The translations under genes and the position numbers were made by a program. Below the pieces are notes generated by a model. That model saw nothing but the letters and a program-made list of their open reading frames with translations, had not been told where the DNA came from and made no database searches. A DNA stretch of 15,940 nt from assembly GCA_051646055.1 (NCBI GenBank), contig JBOFCM010000155.1:1-15940 (forward strand). Reading direction: 5' to 3'. Shown one piece after another: positions 14,074 through 15,940 of this stretch. Each line of letters starts with the position of its first letter. The stretch's first letter is position 1. The stretch is from JAGNZR01 sp051646055 (GTDB taxonomy: Bacteria > Fusobacteriota > Fusobacteriia > Fusobacteriales > Fusobacteriaceae).

Positions 14074-14111
14074 TAAAGATAAAGAATGAATGAAAAAATG
14101 GAGGTCTTAGG

Positions 14112-15158
14112 ATGAAGCGTTTAATCCTCCACTATGATATGGACTCCTTTTTTGCAAGTATTGAAGAGAGAGAAAACCCAAAACTCAAAGGGAGACCCTT
14201 TGTAGTCGGGGGAGGAGTTACCTGTACCGCCAGTTATGAAGCAAGAAAATATGGAGTCCGTTCCGCTCAGCCTGTGTTTGAAGCTAAAAAACTCTGTCCT
14301 GGACTCATTGTTCTTCCAGTAAATATGGATCTCTATGAAGAGGTGTCAGAGCTTATCCATTCTCTTGTACTAAAGATAACCCATAGGGTAGAATTTATTG
14401 CCAAGGATGAGGGCTATATAGATATCACTGGAATAGTAAAAAATGAAGAAGAGGCAAAAAGAAAATTCGGAATGAAGTTTCAGAAAAGGATAAAAGAGAT
14501 AACAGGACTTACATGTTCTATAGGAATAGGCTATAACAAGCTTACTGCCAAAATAGCATCAGATATAAATAAACCTGCCGGTCTATATATTTTTAACAGT
14601 GAGGATGAGTTCTCTAGCTATATAGGAGGGAAACCCATCAGAATAATTCCAGGAGTGGGGAAAAAATTCTGCCAAGACCTCCTTTCCCAAGGGATAACCA
14701 GTGTGGAGGATGTGAGAAAATTATCGTATCTGGAACTCAATAGAAAATATGGAAACTCCCGGGCAGATATGTTATATTATTACAGCAGGGGAATAGATGA
14801 TTCTCCTGTGGAGTATATAAGAAAAACACACTCCATAGGAAATGAAAATACCTATAGAGACCCCTTACAGGGTGAAGAAAGAATAGTTTTAGAATTTGAT
14901 CAGCTCTTTAAAAGGGTATACGACAGATTGGTGGAAGAAAAACTTTTCTGCCGTACGGCTAATATAAAAATCCGTTACAGTGACTTCAGAACTATAACCC
15001 GTTCCATATCCCTTGGAGAGTATACAAACTCCTATAGGATAATAAAAGAAAATTTGGACAGGCTCATCTCTGAACTGGAAGACTTTCAAAATATAAGATT
15101 GGTGGGATTTTCTCTCTCTAACCTTTCTAAAAATTATGCCAAGCAATTGAAACTATAA
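14112..15158 (+). CDS. dinB: DNA polymerase IV (Y-family translesion polymerase)
   Basis: 348 residues, cytoplasmic, copies past damaged bases. The first catalytic Asp lies in HYDMDSFFASIEER (7-20, Asp9), SYEARKYGV is at 41-49, and the second acidic pair is KDEGYIDITG (98-107, Asp99-Glu100); most relatives read SxDEAY here, so the Ser and Ala positions are changed to Ala/Lys and Gly while both acids are kept. The thumb/fingers stretch GIGYNKLTAKIASDINKPAG (138-157) and a helix-hairpin-helix IIPGVGKKFCQDLL (178-191) follow, then the little-finger domain (about 235-335). The C-terminus QLKL (345-348) could be a short sliding-clamp-binding tail. The ribosome site GGAGG (14100-14104) supports the start. 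It is divergent from dptF and followed after 19 nt by an M18 peptidase gene, probably in one transcript. Confidence 0.94.
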   Translation: MKRLILHYDMDSFFASIEERENPKLKGRPFVVGGGVTCTASYEARKYGVRSAQPVFEAKKLCPGLIVLPVNMDLYEEVSELIHSLVLKITHRVEFIAKDEGYIDITGIVKNEEEAKRKFGMKFQKRIKEITGLTCSIGIGYNKLTAKIASDINKPAGLYIFNSEDEFSSYIGGKPIRIIPGVGKKFCQDLLSQGITSVEDVRKLSYLELNRKYGNSRADMLYYYSRGIDDSPVEYIRKTHSIGNENTYRDPLQGEERIVLEFDQLFKRVYDRLVEEKLFCRTANIKIRYSDFRTITRSISLGEYTNSYRIIKENLDRLISELEDFQNIRLVGFSLSNLSKNYAKQLKL

Positions 15159-15177
15159 AAATATATCAGGAGGCATC

Positions 15178-15940
15178 ATGAAAAAAAATTTTATAAAAGA
15201 ATTTATTAGCTTCACAGAAAAAAGCAAATCTGTATTTCACTCTGTAAGTGAAATAGAAAAAATTCTTCTGGAGAAAAAGTTCTCTGAACTTAAACTTCAA
15301 GAGAAGTGGGAGGTTAAACTGGGAGGTAAATATTTCTATAAAAGAAATGATTCTACCCTTATAGCTTTTACCATACCTGAGAATATGAAGAATTTTTTCT
15401 TCAAACTTTCTTGTAATCACACAGATACACCTGGGTTTAAGGTGAAGCCTACTCCTGAAACTATCTCTGAGGGAAGTTATGTAAGATTTAATACCGAAGT
15501 TTACGGAGGACCTATACTAAATACATGGTTAGACAGACCTCTATCCCTAGCAGGAAGAGTTCTGAAAAAAGGTGAATCTGTTTTCCATCCTGAAGTAGAG
15601 CTTATAGATATAGACCGTAACCTTATGGTTATTCCAAATATTGCCATACATCAGAATCGTGAAGTAAATGAAGGGATAAAACTTTCAAGACAGTTTGATA
15701 TGCTTCCTGTAGTTACTCTACTAAATGATGACTTTAGTAAGGAAAACTATCTTATGAATCTAATAGCTCATGAATGTGGAATAGAGAGAGAAGAGATACT
15801 GGATATGGAACTTTTCCTATATGACAGAAATCCAGGGGGAGTTTTCGGAGCTGAAAACAATCTACTCCTAGCTAGTAAGATAGATAACCTGGCTTCAACT
15901 TTTGCAGGACTTCATGGACTACTGGAAGCTGATTCGGTGG
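15178..15940 (+). CDS. M18-family aminopeptidase (5' part, cut by window edge)
   Basis: The first 254 codons of a reading frame that is still open at the window end, so it is incomplete. The product is a zinc aminopeptidase of family M18 (the apeA/apeB, aspartyl-aminopeptidase type) that removes N-terminal residues from peptides in the cytoplasm. Motifs seen: NHTDTPGFKVKP (80-91), with the first metal ligand His81; EVYGGPILNTWLDRPLSLAG (107-126); IPNIAIHQNREVNEG (152-166); and AENNLLLASKIDNLAS (225-240), where the family usually has a Glu-rich metal segment followed by PRLDNLxS. The start follows AGGAGG (15168-15173) by 4 nt. It lies 19 nt after dinB, so it is probably co-transcribed; I see no functional link between the two. 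Confidence 0.9.
   Translation, partial: MKKNFIKEFISFTEKSKSVFHSVSEIEKILLEKKFSELKLQEKWEVKLGGKYFYKRNDSTLIAFTIPENMKNFFFKLSCNHTDTPGFKVKPTPETISEGSYVRFNTEVYGGPILNTWLDRPLSLAGRVLKKGESVFHPEVELIDIDRNLMVIPNIAIHQNREVNEGIKLSRQFDMLPVVTLLNDDFSKENYLMNLIAHECGIEREEILDMELFLYDRNPGGVFGAENNLLLASKIDNLASTFAGLHGLLEADSV

Noticed and set aside
14013..14111. LexA/SOS box in front of dinB
   Set aside because: No convincing dyad matching the E. coli or Bacillus LexA box is present; the phylum-specific motif is unknown to me, so none is called.
1..15940. CRISPR array, rRNA or tRNA genes
   Set aside because: No regularly spaced repeats and no cloverleaf or rRNA-like sequence were found on either strand by reading.

Overview
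The window looks like chromosomal DNA of an anaerobic, AT-rich bacterium, most likely a member of the Fusobacteriota (Ilyobacter/Propionigenium-like). This rests on protein flavour, AGA/ATA-rich codon use, strong GGAGG ribosome sites and AT-rich spacers. No 16S or other decisive marker is present, so the assignment is an inference.

Layout. (1) 1-207, minus strand: the 5' end of a cytoplasmic L-asparaginase. (2) 360-3182, plus strand: a tight three-gene run of shikimate kinase (aroK), a YdfG-like short-chain dehydrogenase, and a multi-spanning membrane protein with a degenerate GGDEF domain. (3) 3203-4482, plus strand: ammonia-dependent asparagine synthetase asnA. It has its own promoter and a 5' leader that encodes a 36-residue peptide with 12 Asn codons, ahead of an intrinsic terminator. 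This looks like a translation-coupled attenuator for asparagine. (4) 4629-6769, minus strand: an exported 15-residue-repeat protein followed by an exported M14-type zinc carboxypeptidase-like protein. (5) 6860-7265, minus strand: a small CxxC thioredoxin/glutaredoxin-like protein with a Cys-Gly tail. Its strong promoter is overlapped by a perfect operator-like dyad. (6) 7381-14035, minus strand: a three-gene operon recognised as dptF-dptG-dptH, the restriction half of the DNA phosphorothioation (Dnd/Dpt) defence system. (7) 14045-15940, plus strand: dinB (DNA polymerase IV) followed by the start of an M18 aminopeptidase gene.

How the parts work together. The asnA leader holds a chain of mutually exclusive RNA helices (3327-3333, 3392-3400, 3407-3416, 3439-3447, terminator). 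Together with the Asn codon run they form a complete on/off switch that can be read directly from the sequence: ribosome stalling when Asn-tRNA is scarce should favour read-through into asnA. The dpt operon is translationally coupled (4-nt and 20-nt overlaps) and ends in a terminator that overlaps the last stop codon. No DndBCDE modification gene lies in the window, and both flanks of the operon are ordinary housekeeping genes. The restriction module therefore stands alone locally, and its DptH has no P-loop that I can find.

The most interesting items are the Asn-leader attenuator of asnA, the locally orphan dptFGH operon with its compact DptH, and the dyad on the thioredoxin-like gene promoter.
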